From an alpha proteobacterium AAP38 (lineage in GTDB: Bacteria; Pseudomonadota; Alphaproteobacteria; Azospirillales; Azospirillaceae), in assembly GCA_001296005.1 (NCBI GenBank), contig LJHR01000038.1, positions 62,001 through 126,000 on the forward strand: a stretch of DNA of 64,000 bases, in the 5' to 3' direction. The notes below the pieces were generated by a model, which saw only the letters and a list, made by a program, of their open reading frames with translations, did no database searches and was not told the origin of the DNA. Within the stretch, counting starts at the first letter, position 1. The number at the start of each line of letters is the position of its first letter. The position numbers and the translations under genes are program-made. Of the stretch, positions 35,179 to 44,349 are shown piece by piece.

Positions 35179-35880
35179 ATGGATTTCATGGTCTGGTCGC
35201 TGGCGGCGGCGATGTTCACGACGGGGATGCTGGGCGGGCTGTCGCATTGCGTGGGCATGTGCGGACCGTTCGTGCTGGCCCAGGTCGGGGCCTGCGCCAA
35301 TCTGCCGGGTCCCGTCCTGTCACGGGCGCGCGGGTCGATGCTGCTACCCTATCATCTGGGCCGTATCACCACCTATGCCGCCCTGGGTGCCCTGGTGGCG
35401 GCGGGCGGCGGGGCGGTGACGCGGATGACGGGCGTGTCCTGGTTGCTTGCCTTCATCCTGTGTCTGGCGGCCTTGCTGTTCCTGCGCCAGGGGCTGGTGG
35501 GCCTGTTTCCTCGGCTGGCGGGCGGTACGGGCGGGGGGCTTGCCATCGGGCTGGGACAGCGTCTGACGGCCCCCTTACGCCCGCTTTTCGCGCGTCCCAT
35601 CGGCTTGAACGGCTATCTGCTGGGCCTGACCCTGGGACTGCTGCCCTGCGGGCTGGTCTATGCCGGCCTCGCCTCCGCCATGGGCACGGGTGATCCGCTG
35701 GCGGGGTTGATCATGATGGCGGCCTTCGGGGCGGGCACGGTTCCGGCCCTGCTGGCCATCAGCCTGCTGGGCGGGGCCGCCGCCAACCGCTGGCGCAGCA
35801 CTGCCGCCCGCGTGACACCCCTACTGATGCTGGTGACCGCCTTTCTGGTGGGGCGCATGGCCTGGCACATGCTCGGATGA
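35179..35880 (+). CDS. TauE/SafE-type membrane protein (COG2836-like)
   Basis: A 233-residue inner-membrane protein with about six membrane segments. The first helix contains GGLSHCVGMCGPFVL, the His-Cys-x-x-Met-Cys pattern of the COG2836 group linked to copper handling and cytochrome oxidase assembly. The second repeat has LGLLPCGLVYAGLASAMGTG, again with a conserved Pro-Cys. AAGGGG stands upstream of ATG 35179. Databases usually call this sulfite exporter, but the metal-like motif favours a metal-linked role. The 3' end overlaps the convergent TetR gene by 60 bp. Confidence 0.85.
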   Translation: MDFMVWSLAAAMFTTGMLGGLSHCVGMCGPFVLAQVGACANLPGPVLSRARGSMLLPYHLGRITTYAALGALVAAGGGAVTRMTGVSWLLAFILCLAALLFLRQGLVGLFPRLAGGTGGGLAIGLGQRLTAPLRPLFARPIGLNGYLLGLTLGLLPCGLVYAGLASAMGTGDPLAGLIMMAAFGAGTVPALLAISLLGGAAANRWRSTAARVTPLLMLVTAFLVGRMAWHMLG

Positions 35881-36528
35881 TGCGGCACCAACCGCAATGA
35901 TCCGCATGAACAGGTCCACGACCTTCTGCACATGCCGTTCGATCTCCTCTGCCGCCGGGATGGGGCGCATGCCCGTCACGGTGCGGTAGAAAAGATCGCT
36001 CTGGATCATCCCGCAGAAGGCATTGACCACAGAACCCACATCGGGGCACTGCACCACGCCGCGTTCATGCAACTCGCCCAGATACCTGATCATGGCTGCC
36101 TGCAACGGGTCCGGCCCGCAGCGGAAATAGATCTCAGGCAGGCGTGGGAACTTGATCCCCTCCCCCATCACCATCCGCCACAGCCCCTGCGCCTCCGGGT
36201 CCATCAGCACGCCCATCAGGCCGCGTGCAATGCGGGTCAGGGTTTCGCGCGGGCATTGGTCAGGCAGATGTGGGGCCGTCAGTGGCTCCATGATCTCCGC
36301 ACAGCGCTGCGTCACCATGGCCTCGAACAACCCCTCCTTGCTGCCGAAAAGCTGATAGAGTGTGGAGAGTGAGCCGCCCGACCGGCGCACGATGGCCGAA
36401 AGACTGGCCCGTTCGAAGCCCTGTTCGAAAAACACGGCGGCTGCGGCGTCGATCATGGCCTGACGGCGCGCTGCCATGCGGGGCGTATGGTCGGCGGCAT
36501 CGATATCGGCTTCGTTTTCTATGCTCAT
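35821..36528 (-). CDS. TetR-family repressor of the RND efflux genes
   Basis: A 235-residue regulator. The DNA-binding domain is clear at about residues 18-65 (RRQAMIDAAAAVFFEQGFER, then LSAIVRRSGGSLSTLYQLFG and SKEGLFEAMV). The C-terminal ligand domain resembles AcrR/NalC-like members (FYRTVTGMRPIPAAEEIERH). ATG 36528 was chosen; the frame extends 12 codons further upstream. It is divergent from the RND adaptor gene, and a 17-bp palindrome lies between the two starts, so it probably represses both itself and the pump. Its last 60 bp overlap the end of the TauE/SafE gene on the other strand. Confidence 0.9.
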   Translation of the reverse strand: MSIENEADIDAADHTPRMAARRQAMIDAAAAVFFEQGFERASLSAIVRRSGGSLSTLYQLFGSKEGLFEAMVTQRCAEIMEPLTAPHLPDQCPRETLTRIARGLMGVLMDPEAQGLWRMVMGEGIKFPRLPEIYFRCGPDPLQAAMIRYLGELHERGVVQCPDVGSVVNAFCGMIQSDLFYRTVTGMRPIPAAEEIERHVQKVVDLFMRIIAVGAASSEHVPGHAPHQKGGHQHQ

Positions 36529-36594
36529 GTCGCGATCATCGCATTCGGGGTGCCAGTCCTGCAACGGGGCGTGATGGCCGTCACTTGAAAACTG

Positions 36595-36611
36595 TAATGT
36601 ACGTTACATTA
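36595..36611. promoter_or_regulatory. Palindromic operator between tetR and RND genes
   Basis: TAATGTA (36595-36601), CGT, TACATTA (36605-36611): a perfect 7-3-7 inverted repeat in an otherwise GC-rich region. It stands 66 bp before the TetR start and 39 bp before the adaptor start, which suits control of both promoters. Confidence 0.75.
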
Positions 36612-36650
36612 TCCTGCTCGATCATACAGGGTTCTTTTGGGGGTACTATC

Positions 36651-37760
36651 ATGGTGGGGGTTCGGGGCACCGGTTTCATCCGGGGGCGGGGGGTGGTTCT
36701 GGCCGTCATCCTGCCATTGGTTCTGGCCGGTTGCGGGGCGAAGGAGGCTGAACAGGCCACGGTTCGCCCCGTGCGCGTGGCCCCGGTCAGCTTCAAGGAC
36801 GCCCACGCTGCCCGTTCCTTCACGGGCACCATCGTCCCCCGGACGGAGGTGCAAGCCGGTTTCCGCGTCGGTGGCCGCATCGCGGCGCGTCTGGTGGAGG
36901 TGGGTGACCGGGTGAAGCCCGGCCAGGTTCTGGCCCGCCTGGACCCGACCGACCTGGAACTGTCGCTGAAGGCCGCCGAGGCGCGGCTGGCCCAGGCTGA
37001 GGCGCAGGCGGCGCAGACCGCTGCCGAGCTGAAGCGCTACACGCCACTGCTCTCCACCGGCGCCGTCTCCCAGGCGCAGTTCGACCGGGTGAAGGCAGCC
37101 GCCGATGCCGCCGCCGCACAGAAGCGGGAGGCCTCGTCGGCCCTGTCCATCTCCCGCAATCAGCGGGCCTATGGGTCCCTGACCCTGGATCAGGGCGGGG
37201 TGATCACCGCCGTCCTGGCCGATGCCGGACAGACGGTGGGCGATGGACAGACCGTCCTGCGCCTGGCCACCGACCTGGGCCGTGAAGTGGCCATTGATGT
37301 GGCGGAAGGCGACCTTGCCCGCCTGTCGGTGGGCGGTACCGCGACTGTGGCACTCTGGGCCGATGGCGATATCAGCCTGACCGGTACCATCCGCGAAATC
37401 ACGCCGGTGGCCGACCCGGCCAGCCGCACCTTCCGCCTGCGCGTCACCCTGCCCGCCGATGCGCCGGATGCCGTGCGCCTGGGCATGACGGCTCGCGTCA
37501 GCTTCCCCGAGGCGGATGCCGCAGCCCTGGCCCTGCTCCCCTCCTCCGCCCTGTTCCATCAGGGCGACAAGCCCGCCGTCTGGGTGCTGGCCCCGTCCAA
37601 GGACCGGGTGCTGCTGCGCCCGGTGGAGGTTGCGGCCTACCGTCCCGATGGTGTGGCCGTGAAGGCCGGGGTGAAGGAGGGTGAGTTGGTGGTGACCGCC
37701 GGCGCCCACCGTCTGGATGCCAATCTGCCCGTGCGCGTCTGGGATGGGGGCCTGCCGTGA
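36651..37760 (+). CDS. RND efflux periplasmic adaptor (membrane fusion lipoprotein)
   Basis: A 369-residue membrane-fusion protein that links the inner-membrane pump to an outer-membrane channel. The signal ends in the lipobox LVLAGC (cysteine near residue 26). A barrel-sandwich half (GTIVPRTEVQAGFRVGGRIA, then GDRVKPGQVLARLDPTDLEL) is followed by an alpha-hairpin (AEARLAQAEAQAAQTAAELK) and the second half (GVITAVLADAGQTVGDGQTV). The beta-barrel and membrane-proximal domains complete the usual order. Its stop overlaps the pump start by ATGA. No TolC-like gene follows, so the channel is encoded elsewhere. Expression is probably controlled by the TetR protein through the operator at 36595. Confidence 0.93.
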   Translation: MVGVRGTGFIRGRGVVLAVILPLVLAGCGAKEAEQATVRPVRVAPVSFKDAHAARSFTGTIVPRTEVQAGFRVGGRIAARLVEVGDRVKPGQVLARLDPTDLELSLKAAEARLAQAEAQAAQTAAELKRYTPLLSTGAVSQAQFDRVKAAADAAAAQKREASSALSISRNQRAYGSLTLDQGGVITAVLADAGQTVGDGQTVLRLATDLGREVAIDVAEGDLARLSVGGTATVALWADGDISLTGTIREITPVADPASRTFRLRVTLPADAPDAVRLGMTARVSFPEADAAALALLPSSALFHQGDKPAVWVLAPSKDRVLLRPVEVAAYRPDGVAVKAGVKEGELVVTAGAHRLDANLPVRVWDGGLP

Positions 37761-40700
37761 GCGGATTGAATCTTTCCGCCTGGGCCATCCGGCATCAGGC
37801 GCTTGTGCTGTTCATGATCATCATGTCTTTGGCTGTCGGCGCCTATTCCTTCGTGACCTTGGGCCGGGCCGAAGACCCGCAATTCGCCATCCGCACCATG
37901 GTGGTGACGGCGCAATGGCCGGGCGCCACCGCGCGCGAAATGCAGGAACAGGTCACCGACCGCATCGAACAGACCTTGCAGCAGGTGCCGAACTATCACT
38001 TCACCCGGTCCTATGCACGACCGGGCGAAACGGTGATCTTCATCAACCTGCATGATTACACCCGGTCCGACACCCTGCCCGATATCTGGTATCAGGTGCG
38101 CAAGCGGGTGGGCGACATGGCCCACACCCTGCCCGCCGGCGTGATCGGTCCACAGTTCAATGATGAATTCGGCGATACGTTCGGCATCATCTATGCCTTC
38201 ACGGGCGACGGGTTCAGCCAGACCGAGATGCGTCAGGTGCTGTTGGCCGCCCGCCAACGTTTGTTGACCCTGCCGTCGATCGGCAAGGTCGACCTGCTGG
38301 GCGTGCAGGATGAGAAGATCTATGTGGAATTCGATACGGGCCGCCTCGCCTCCCTGGGCGTGACGGTACAGCAGATCGGGCAGGCGCTGGCGGCGCAGAA
38401 CGCCGTCAGCCCGACCGGCCTGATTGATACCGGCACCGACCGTATCCGCGTGCGCGTCACCGGCGCCCTGAAGACCGAGGAACAGGTGGCACAGCTGCCG
38501 ATCCAGGCCGGTGGCCGCCTGCTGCGCCTGGGCGACATTGCCAGCATCCGCCGCACCAGCCAGGAGCCGCCCGAAACCCTGATGCGCCATAATGGCCAAC
38601 CGGTCACGGGTCTGGCCATCGCTATGGCCGCCGGTGGTGATATCCTGAAGCTCGGCGACGCCGTCAAGGCGGAGATGAAAACCATCCAGGCCGCCTTGCC
38701 GCAAGGCATCGACATCGCCCTGGTCGCCGATCAGCCGACCGTGGTCCGCAGCTCCATCGATGAATTCGCCAGCGCCCTGGCCGAGGCCCTGGCCATCGTG
38801 CTGGTCGTCACCTTCCTGTCGCTGGGCCTGCGCACCGGCATCGTGGTGGCGCTGTCAGTGCCGCTGGTGCTGGCCGTCACCTTTGGCGTGATGAAGATGG
38901 CGGGCATCGACCTGCACAAAATCTCCATCGGCGCCCTGATCATCGCGCTGGGCCTGCTGGTCGATGATGCCATCATCGCGGTGGAGATGATGATGGTGAA
39001 GCTGGAACAGGGCTGGGACCGGGCCAAGGCCGCCGCCTTCGCCTGGACCTCCACAGCCTTCCCCATGCTGTCGGGCACGCTGGTGACGGCGGCGGGTTTC
39101 GTGCCCGTGGGCTTTGCCCATTCGGCGGCGGGTGAATATACGGGCGCCATCTTCTGGGTGGTGGCCACGGCCCTGCTGGTCTCCTGGCTGGTGGCGGTGA
39201 TCTTCACGCCCTATCTGGGCTACAAGATGCTGCCGCAGAACCTGGAAGGCGCGCATAGCGAGGATCATAACGCCGCTTATCAGAAGCCGCTCTACCGCCG
39301 CCTGCGGGCCAGTCTGGTCTGGACCGTACGCCACCGCTACATGGTGATCGCGGCCACGGTCGGGGCCTTTGTCCTGTCCATCGCCGGCTTCGGCTTTGTG
39401 CAGCAGCAATTCTTCCCCAATTCCGCCCGCCTGGAACTGGTGGTCGATCTGGAACTGCCCGAAGGCACGTCGATCGCAGTCACCCAGGCGCGGGTGAAGG
39501 AACTGGAGGCAGTGTTCGCCCAGGATAAGGGAATCGCCAGCTACAGCGCCTTTGTCGGCAATGGTGCGCCGCGCTTCTATCTGCCCCTGAACCAGGAGCT
39601 GAAACGCCCCAACTTCGCGCAGTTCATTGTGGTGACCACGTCCCTGGAACGGACTGTGGAGATGGCCCGCACCCTGCCCCATGATCTGGAAACCCGCTTC
39701 CCCGACGTGCGTACCCGCGTGGCGCGGCTGGAAAACGGCCCGCCCGTGGGCTATCCGGTGCAGTTCCGCATCATGGGCCGCGACCCGGAAATGCTGCGCA
39801 GCATTGCCAGCGACCTGCGCGACCTGATGCGCGCCAACCCACACACCGTCGATGTCAATCTCGACTGGACGGAAAAGCTGAAATCGGTACGCTTGGTGGT
39901 GGATCAGGACCGGGCCCGCGCCCTGGGCGTCACCAGCCAGGATCTGTCCCTGGCCTTGCAGACGGTGATGACCGGCTACACCGCCACGCAATACCGCGAG
40001 GGCATCGAACTGATCGATGTGGTGCTGCGCGCCGGTCAGGATGAACGCGTGGCGTCGGACCGTCTGGCCGAACTGCGCCTGCGCGGCCCCAACGGCCCCG
40101 TACCGCTGTCGCAGGTGGCGCGCCTGGAATATGGGCTGGAGGAGGCGATCCTCTGGACCCGGTCGCGTGACCTGACCCTGACTGTCCGCGCCGACCTGAA
40201 GGGCAATATCCAGGCCCCGACCGTCATGGCGCAGATCGAATCCGTCATGGGTCCGCTGCGCGCCAAGCTGCCCACCGGCTACCGGATTGAGGTGGGCGGC
40301 GCCGTGGAGGAAAGTGCCAAGGGTCAGGCCTCCATCATGGCGGTCGTGCCCGTCATGCTGGTCCTGATGCTGACGGTGCTGATGGTACAGCTGCAAAGCT
40401 TCCAGCGGGTGATCCTGGTCTTCCTGACGGCGCCTTTGGGCCTGATCGGGGTGACCATCGCGCTGCTGCTGTTCAATCAGCCCTTCGGCTTTGTGGCGCA
40501 ATTGGGCGTGATTGCGCTGGCCGGCATGATCATGCGCAACTCGGTCATCCTGGTCGATCAGATCGAACAGGATATCGCCGCCGGTCATGGCCGTTTCGAC
40601 GCCATCGTCGATGCCACGGTCCGCCGCGCCCGCCCCATCGCGCTCACCGCCGCCGCTGCCGTCCTGGCCATGATCCCGCTGTCCCGCTCCAGTTTCTGGG

Positions 40701-40846
40701 GACCCATGGCCATCTCCATCATGGGCGGCCTGATCGTCGCCACCGCGCTGACCCTCTACTCCCTGCCCGCAATGTACGCCGCCTGGTTCCGCGTCCGCGC
40801 GGATGAGACGGGTCCGACATCGCCGGGTGGTTGGGGCGGGGAGTGA
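37757..40846 (+). CDS. RND efflux transporter permease
   Basis: A 1029-residue proton-driven pump of the hydrophobe/amphiphile efflux class. The N-terminus holds the first membrane helix (ALVLFMIIMSLAVGAYSFVT), then a large periplasmic porter part. The helix-4 proton relay is visible as the paired acidic residues in ALIIALGLLVDDAIIAVE. The second half repeats the layout, with GVIALAGMIMRNSVILVDQ near residue 925. ATGA coupling with the adaptor gives a two-gene operon. Relatives export drugs, dyes or solvents; the substrate is not predictable here. The gene is complete. Confidence 0.94.
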   Translation: MSGLNLSAWAIRHQALVLFMIIMSLAVGAYSFVTLGRAEDPQFAIRTMVVTAQWPGATAREMQEQVTDRIEQTLQQVPNYHFTRSYARPGETVIFINLHDYTRSDTLPDIWYQVRKRVGDMAHTLPAGVIGPQFNDEFGDTFGIIYAFTGDGFSQTEMRQVLLAARQRLLTLPSIGKVDLLGVQDEKIYVEFDTGRLASLGVTVQQIGQALAAQNAVSPTGLIDTGTDRIRVRVTGALKTEEQVAQLPIQAGGRLLRLGDIASIRRTSQEPPETLMRHNGQPVTGLAIAMAAGGDILKLGDAVKAEMKTIQAALPQGIDIALVADQPTVVRSSIDEFASALAEALAIVLVVTFLSLGLRTGIVVALSVPLVLAVTFGVMKMAGIDLHKISIGALIIALGLLVDDAIIAVEMMMVKLEQGWDRAKAAAFAWTSTAFPMLSGTLVTAAGFVPVGFAHSAAGEYTGAIFWVVATALLVSWLVAVIFTPYLGYKMLPQNLEGAHSEDHNAAYQKPLYRRLRASLVWTVRHRYMVIAATVGAFVLSIAGFGFVQQQFFPNSARLELVVDLELPEGTSIAVTQARVKELEAVFAQDKGIASYSAFVGNGAPRFYLPLNQELKRPNFAQFIVVTTSLERTVEMARTLPHDLETRFPDVRTRVARLENGPPVGYPVQFRIMGRDPEMLRSIASDLRDLMRANPHTVDVNLDWTEKLKSVRLVVDQDRARALGVTSQDLSLALQTVMTGYTATQYREGIELIDVVLRAGQDERVASDRLAELRLRGPNGPVPLSQVARLEYGLEEAILWTRSRDLTLTVRADLKGNIQAPTVMAQIESVMGPLRAKLPTGYRIEVGGAVEESAKGQASIMAVVPVMLVLMLTVLMVQLQSFQRVILVFLTAPLGLIGVTIALLLFNQPFGFVAQLGVIALAGMIMRNSVILVDQIEQDIAAGHGRFDAIVDATVRRARPIALTAAAAVLAMIPLSRSSFWGPMAISIMGGLIVATALTLYSLPAMYAAWFRVRADETGPTSPGGWGGE

Positions 40847-40903
40847 GGAACCACCAGAAATAATCCGCGATACGGACAGGCTTATGTGAAATCACTGTAT
40901 GTC

Positions 40904-40929
40904 GTCATCCCGGCGAAAGCCGGGATGAC
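40904..40929. terminator. Repeat family A short copy acting as hairpin terminator
   Basis: GTCATCCCGGC, GAAA, GCCGGGATGAC: a perfect 11-bp stem closed by a GNRA-type tetraloop. It lies between the convergent RND permease gene and the membrane-protein gene at 40955. Here the repeat is reduced to the hairpin alone. Confidence 0.7.
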
Positions 40930-40954
40930 GAAGCGTGACGCTTCAGTCCGAATC

Positions 40955-41377
40955 TTACAGCTGCTTCGGCACTGCCGCACCCGCCCAGGCCAGGATCGTC
41001 AGGCCCCCGCAAACCGGGCCGATGAACAACGGCCCCCCGAACGACCAGTAAGGGAAAAGCCAGATCAGTGGTAAACCGACCAGAAACCCGGTTGCCGCTC
41101 CCACGGCAATATGGCCCCCAAAATTGTCATTCCATCTCCATCGCCGGGACGCAGCCCGAAGCAGGAAATGACCGATAATCAGGCTGGATGCGCTGATCAG
41201 CAGGCAGTAACCCACAGTCGATGCCAGCATAAAACACACCACCCCGAGCAGGTCATCCTCTGGGTCAATGAAGCCTATCGCCGCCAGCATAAAGATGCCG
41301 AACATTGGCACCCCGATGACGCTGCCTGCTGTCAGGGCAACCAGCAAACGCCGCCAGGGCAGCCTCACCCAAGCCAC
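40955..41377 (-). CDS. Small membrane protein next to allantoinase gene
   Basis: A 140-residue protein with four hydrophobic segments (near 10-35, 43-72, 87-107 and 112-132), basic at the N-terminus (MAWVRLPWRRLL). No family was recognised. The start overlaps the end of puuE by 13 bp, so it is probably translated from the puuE transcript. A transport or accessory role in purine breakdown is only suggested by this coupling. Confidence 0.65.
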   Translation of the reverse strand: MAWVRLPWRRLLVALTAGSVIGVPMFGIFMLAAIGFIDPEDDLLGVVCFMLASTVGYCLLISASSLIIGHFLLRAASRRWRWNDNFGGHIAVGAATGFLVGLPLIWLFPYWSFGGPLFIGPVCGGLTILAWAGAAVPKQL

Positions 41378-42291
41378 GGATGCACCGCCCGCCAGTGCCG
41401 CGCAATATCCACGCGCCGGGCCACCCAGACCTTGTCATGCGCCATGACATGGTCCAGGAATTTTTCCAGCCCGCGCACCCGCCCCGGCCTGCCGATCAGG
41501 CGGGTATGCAGCCCGACCGACATCATCTTGGGCGCCGTCTCCCCCTCCGCATACAGCGCGTCAAAGGCGTCGCGCGCATAAATGAAGAAATCGTCCCCCT
41601 GGTTGAAGCCCTGGGCCGTCCCGAATTTCATATCATTGACGTCCAGCGTATAGGGGATGACCAGATGCGGCTCCCCCTGACCCGCATAGGTGCCGGGCGG
41701 CAGCCAATAGGGCAGGTCATCATTATAGGCGTCGGCATCATACAGGAACCCGCCCTCCTCCACCACCAGCCGCCTTGTGTTCGGCCCCAGGCGGCCCGTG
41801 TACCATCCTAAGGGCCGCTCCCCCGTCAGCTCCCGGATCGTGTCGATAGCAAGGCGCATATGCTCCCGCTCCACCTCCTCCGGCACATTCTGATAATCGA
41901 TCCAGCGCCAGCCATGCGACGCGATCTCATGCCCGGCCTCCACCATGGCCCTTGCGGCATCGGGATGGCGGGCCAGGGCCATGGCGACGGCGTAGCAGGT
42001 GATCTTGATCCCATAGCGGTCGAACAGCCGCATCAACCGCCAGAAGCCGGCCCGGCTGCCATATTCATATACGGACTCCACCGACAGGTTGCGCTGCCCT
42101 GCCAGGGGTTGCGTCCCCACCACCTCCTGCAAATAGGCCTCGGACTGCCCATCGCCATGCAGCAGGCAATTCTCCCCGCCCTCCTCATAATTCATCACGA
42201 TCTGCAACGCGATGCGGGCATCGCCCGGCCAGCGCGGATGCGGCGGATGGGCGCCATAGCCGACAAGGTCGCGGGGATAGGGAACGGTCAT
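41365..42291 (-). CDS. puuE: Allantoinase, polysaccharide-deacetylase type
   Basis: A 308-residue metal-independent allantoinase that hydrolyses allantoin to allantoate. The opening YPRDLVGYGAHPPHPRWPGD and the following ARIALQIVMNYEEGGE are characteristic of PuuE. The NodB-like fold shows EIASHGWRWIDYQNV, YTGRLGPNTRRLVVEEGGF, DADAYNDDLPYWL and the late SVGLHTRLIGRPGR. It is divergent from uraD and its partners across 82 bp, and together they convert urate-derived products to allantoate. The 13-bp overlap with the downstream membrane-protein gene suggests coupling. Confidence 0.93.
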   Translation of the reverse strand: MTVPYPRDLVGYGAHPPHPRWPGDARIALQIVMNYEEGGENCLLHGDGQSEAYLQEVVGTQPLAGQRNLSVESVYEYGSRAGFWRLMRLFDRYGIKITCYAVAMALARHPDAARAMVEAGHEIASHGWRWIDYQNVPEEVEREHMRLAIDTIRELTGERPLGWYTGRLGPNTRRLVVEEGGFLYDADAYNDDLPYWLPPGTYAGQGEPHLVIPYTLDVNDMKFGTAQGFNQGDDFFIYARDAFDALYAEGETAPKMMSVGLHTRLIGRPGRVRGLEKFLDHVMAHDKVWVARRVDIARHWRAVHPWLG

Positions 42292-42373
42292 GCGCGAAAC
42301 ACTCCTGATCCGGGACCGGGGTAAAGCTTGGCGATGATGTCATTGATCGTTTCGCTTGCGCACAAAAAAATCC

Positions 42374-42928
42374 ATGGCACGATGGGACATGGCCGATGAC
42401 ACCGCACCCGTGCCCGCCCGTCCCACGCCCGCCCTGCTGAACAGCTTGGCCCACGCCGACTTTGTGCATCTGTTGAGCGGGATTTGGGAGGACAGCCCCT
42501 GGGTGGCGGAGGCGGCGTATGAGGCGCGGCCCTTCGTCGATATTGTTGCACTGCACAACGCCATGATGCGGGCCGTGCGTGATGCCGGGCATGCCGCACA
42601 GCTATCCCTGTTGCGCGCACATCCCGATCTGGCCGGCAAACTGGCGCGCGGCGGCGGCCTGACGGCGCACAGCACCGCCGAACAGGCGGGTGTAGGCTTG
42701 GACCGGTTGAGCGACGAAGAGTTCGACTGGTTCGACCGGCATAACAGCGCCTATCGCGACCGCTTCGGATTTCCCTTCATCATCGCGGTGAAGGAAAATA
42801 CCAGGGACAGCATCAAGGCTGCCCTGGCAACCCGGCTGGACAATGATCCCGCCGTGGAAATGAAAACAGCATTGGGAGAAGTCGCCAAAATAGCCAAATT
42901 CCGCCTGGAGGGGCTTTTTGGGACATGA
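42374..42928 (+). CDS. uraD: OHCU decarboxylase
   Basis: A 184-residue enzyme decarboxylating 2-oxo-4-hydroxy-4-carboxy-5-ureidoimidazoline to (S)-allantoin. It shows [36 protein letters not shown] (with the family HPDL), AGLDRLS-like and FDRHNSAYRDRFGFPFIIAV, ending ALGEVAKIAKFRLEGLF. All these are uraD landmarks, including the catalytic histidine in AHPDL. The start could be ATG 42374 or ATG 42389; neither has a clear ribosome site. Its stop overlaps the flavoprotein start by ATGA. Confidence 0.92.
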   Translation: MARWDMADDTAPVPARPTPALLNSLAHADFVHLLSGIWEDSPWVAEAAYEARPFVDIVALHNAMMRAVRDAGHAAQLSLLRAHPDLAGKLARGGGLTAHSTAEQAGVGLDRLSDEEFDWFDRHNSAYRDRFGFPFIIAVKENTRDSIKAALATRLDNDPAVEMKTALGEVAKIAKFRLEGLFGT

Positions 42929-44349
42929 GTGATGATGGTTTGGCAGCGCTCGCTGCCCAGGTTGCGCGCGACCTGACCCTGCTGGATTATCCCGCCCGGC
43001 CCTGGGTGCCGGCGCGCACCCATGCCGACGGCCATGTCTATGACGTGGTGATCGTCGGCGGCGGACAGGCGGGGCTGGCGACCGCCTTTGGTTTGATGCG
43101 GGAAAAGGTCGGCAATGTCCTGGTGATCGACCGCAACAAGGCGGGGCAGGAAGGGCCGTGGGTGACCTTTGCCCGCATGATCACGCTGCGCACGCCCAAA
43201 CACCTGACCGGCCCCGACCTGGGGGTACCGTCCCTCACGCCGCGCGCCTGGTATGAGGCGCGGTTTGGTGTGGATGCCTGGGCCAGTCTGGGCAAACTGC
43301 CGAAGGAGGTTTGGCAGGAATATCTGTCCTGGTATCGCCAGACCCTGAACATCCCCGTGCGCAACGAATATGACCTGACGCGGGTGGAGCCGGAGGATGA
43401 CACCGGCATCCTGCGCCTGACCGTCGATACGCCCGATGGGGAAAAGCTGCTGCTGACGCGCAAGCTGGTGCTGGCGACGGGCATTGACGGGGCCGGGCGC
43501 TGGCATGTGCCGGATTTCATCCGCGGCGTGGTTCCCGAAAGCCGCTATGCTCACACGTCGGAATTTATCGACTTCACCCAGTTACAGGGTAAACGCATCG
43601 GCGTGCTGGGCGCCGGTGCGTCCGCCTTCGACAATGCCGGCACCGCGCTGGAGGCTGGCGTCGCCTCGGTCGATCTCTGCCTGCGCCGGCCCGACCTGCC
43701 GCGTGTGAACCCCTATCGCTGGATGGAGTTCTCGGGCTTCCTGGGCCATTTCGCCGCCATGGGCGATCTCAACCGCTGGCGCTACATGCGCCATATCTTC
43801 GACCTGAACCAGCCGCCGCCCCAGGACACGTTCCACCGCTGCGCCATGCATCCCAACTTCGCCTTCCACACATCCTGCCCGTGGGAATGGCTGCGGATGG
43901 AAGGCGACGAGATCCATGTCGGCACGCCCAAGGGCGTGATGATCTTCGATTTCCTCGTGGTCGGGACCGGCTTCATCGTGGAGGCAGCGTTCCGGCCAGA
44001 GGTGGCAGCCTTCGCCAAGGATATCGCCACCTGGGCCGACCGGTTCACCCCGCCAAGGGGGGAGGGCAACCCGCTGCTGATCCGCTACCCCTATCTGGGT
44101 GATGCGTTCCAGTTTACCGAGCGTGTACCCGGCTGCGCCCCGCATCTGGCCAACATCCACAATTTCACCTTCGGCGCCACCCTTTCCATGGGCCTGTCCG
44201 GCGCCTCGATCAGCGGCATGAAGTACGGGGTGCAGCGGCTGGTGCAGGGCATCATCCGCGACCTCTGGCTGGCTGATCAGGATCATTTCCTGGCCGACCT
44301 GAAAGCCTACGACCAACCCGAACTGGTAAGCACGACATGGCCCGCCTGA
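42925..44349 (+). CDS. FAD/NAD(P)-binding monooxygenase-like protein, candidate urate hydroxylase
   Basis: A 474-residue flavoprotein. Two nucleotide-binding motifs are visible: GGGQAG at 45-50 within [17 protein letters not shown] (FAD) and GAGASA at 229-234 within [18 protein letters not shown] (NAD(P)H). A LVLATGID segment near residue 185 and a [11 protein letters not shown] near residue 350 match class-B flavin monooxygenases. It is coupled to uraD upstream and overlaps uraH downstream by 13 bp. Since uraH uses 5-hydroxyisourate, the product of urate oxidation, and no urate oxidase is present, this is the best local candidate for that step. It lacks the HpxO/HpyO layout, so the role is inference. 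Confidence 0.75.
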   Translation: MSDDGLAALAAQVARDLTLLDYPARPWVPARTHADGHVYDVVIVGGGQAGLATAFGLMREKVGNVLVIDRNKAGQEGPWVTFARMITLRTPKHLTGPDLGVPSLTPRAWYEARFGVDAWASLGKLPKEVWQEYLSWYRQTLNIPVRNEYDLTRVEPEDDTGILRLTVDTPDGEKLLLTRKLVLATGIDGAGRWHVPDFIRGVVPESRYAHTSEFIDFTQLQGKRIGVLGAGASAFDNAGTALEAGVASVDLCLRRPDLPRVNPYRWMEFSGFLGHFAAMGDLNRWRYMRHIFDLNQPPPQDTFHRCAMHPNFAFHTSCPWEWLRMEGDEIHVGTPKGVMIFDFLVVGTGFIVEAAFRPEVAAFAKDIATWADRFTPPRGEGNPLLIRYPYLGDAFQFTERVPGCAPHLANIHNFTFGATLSMGLSGASISGMKYGVQRLVQGIIRDLWLADQDHFLADLKAYDQPELVSTTWPA

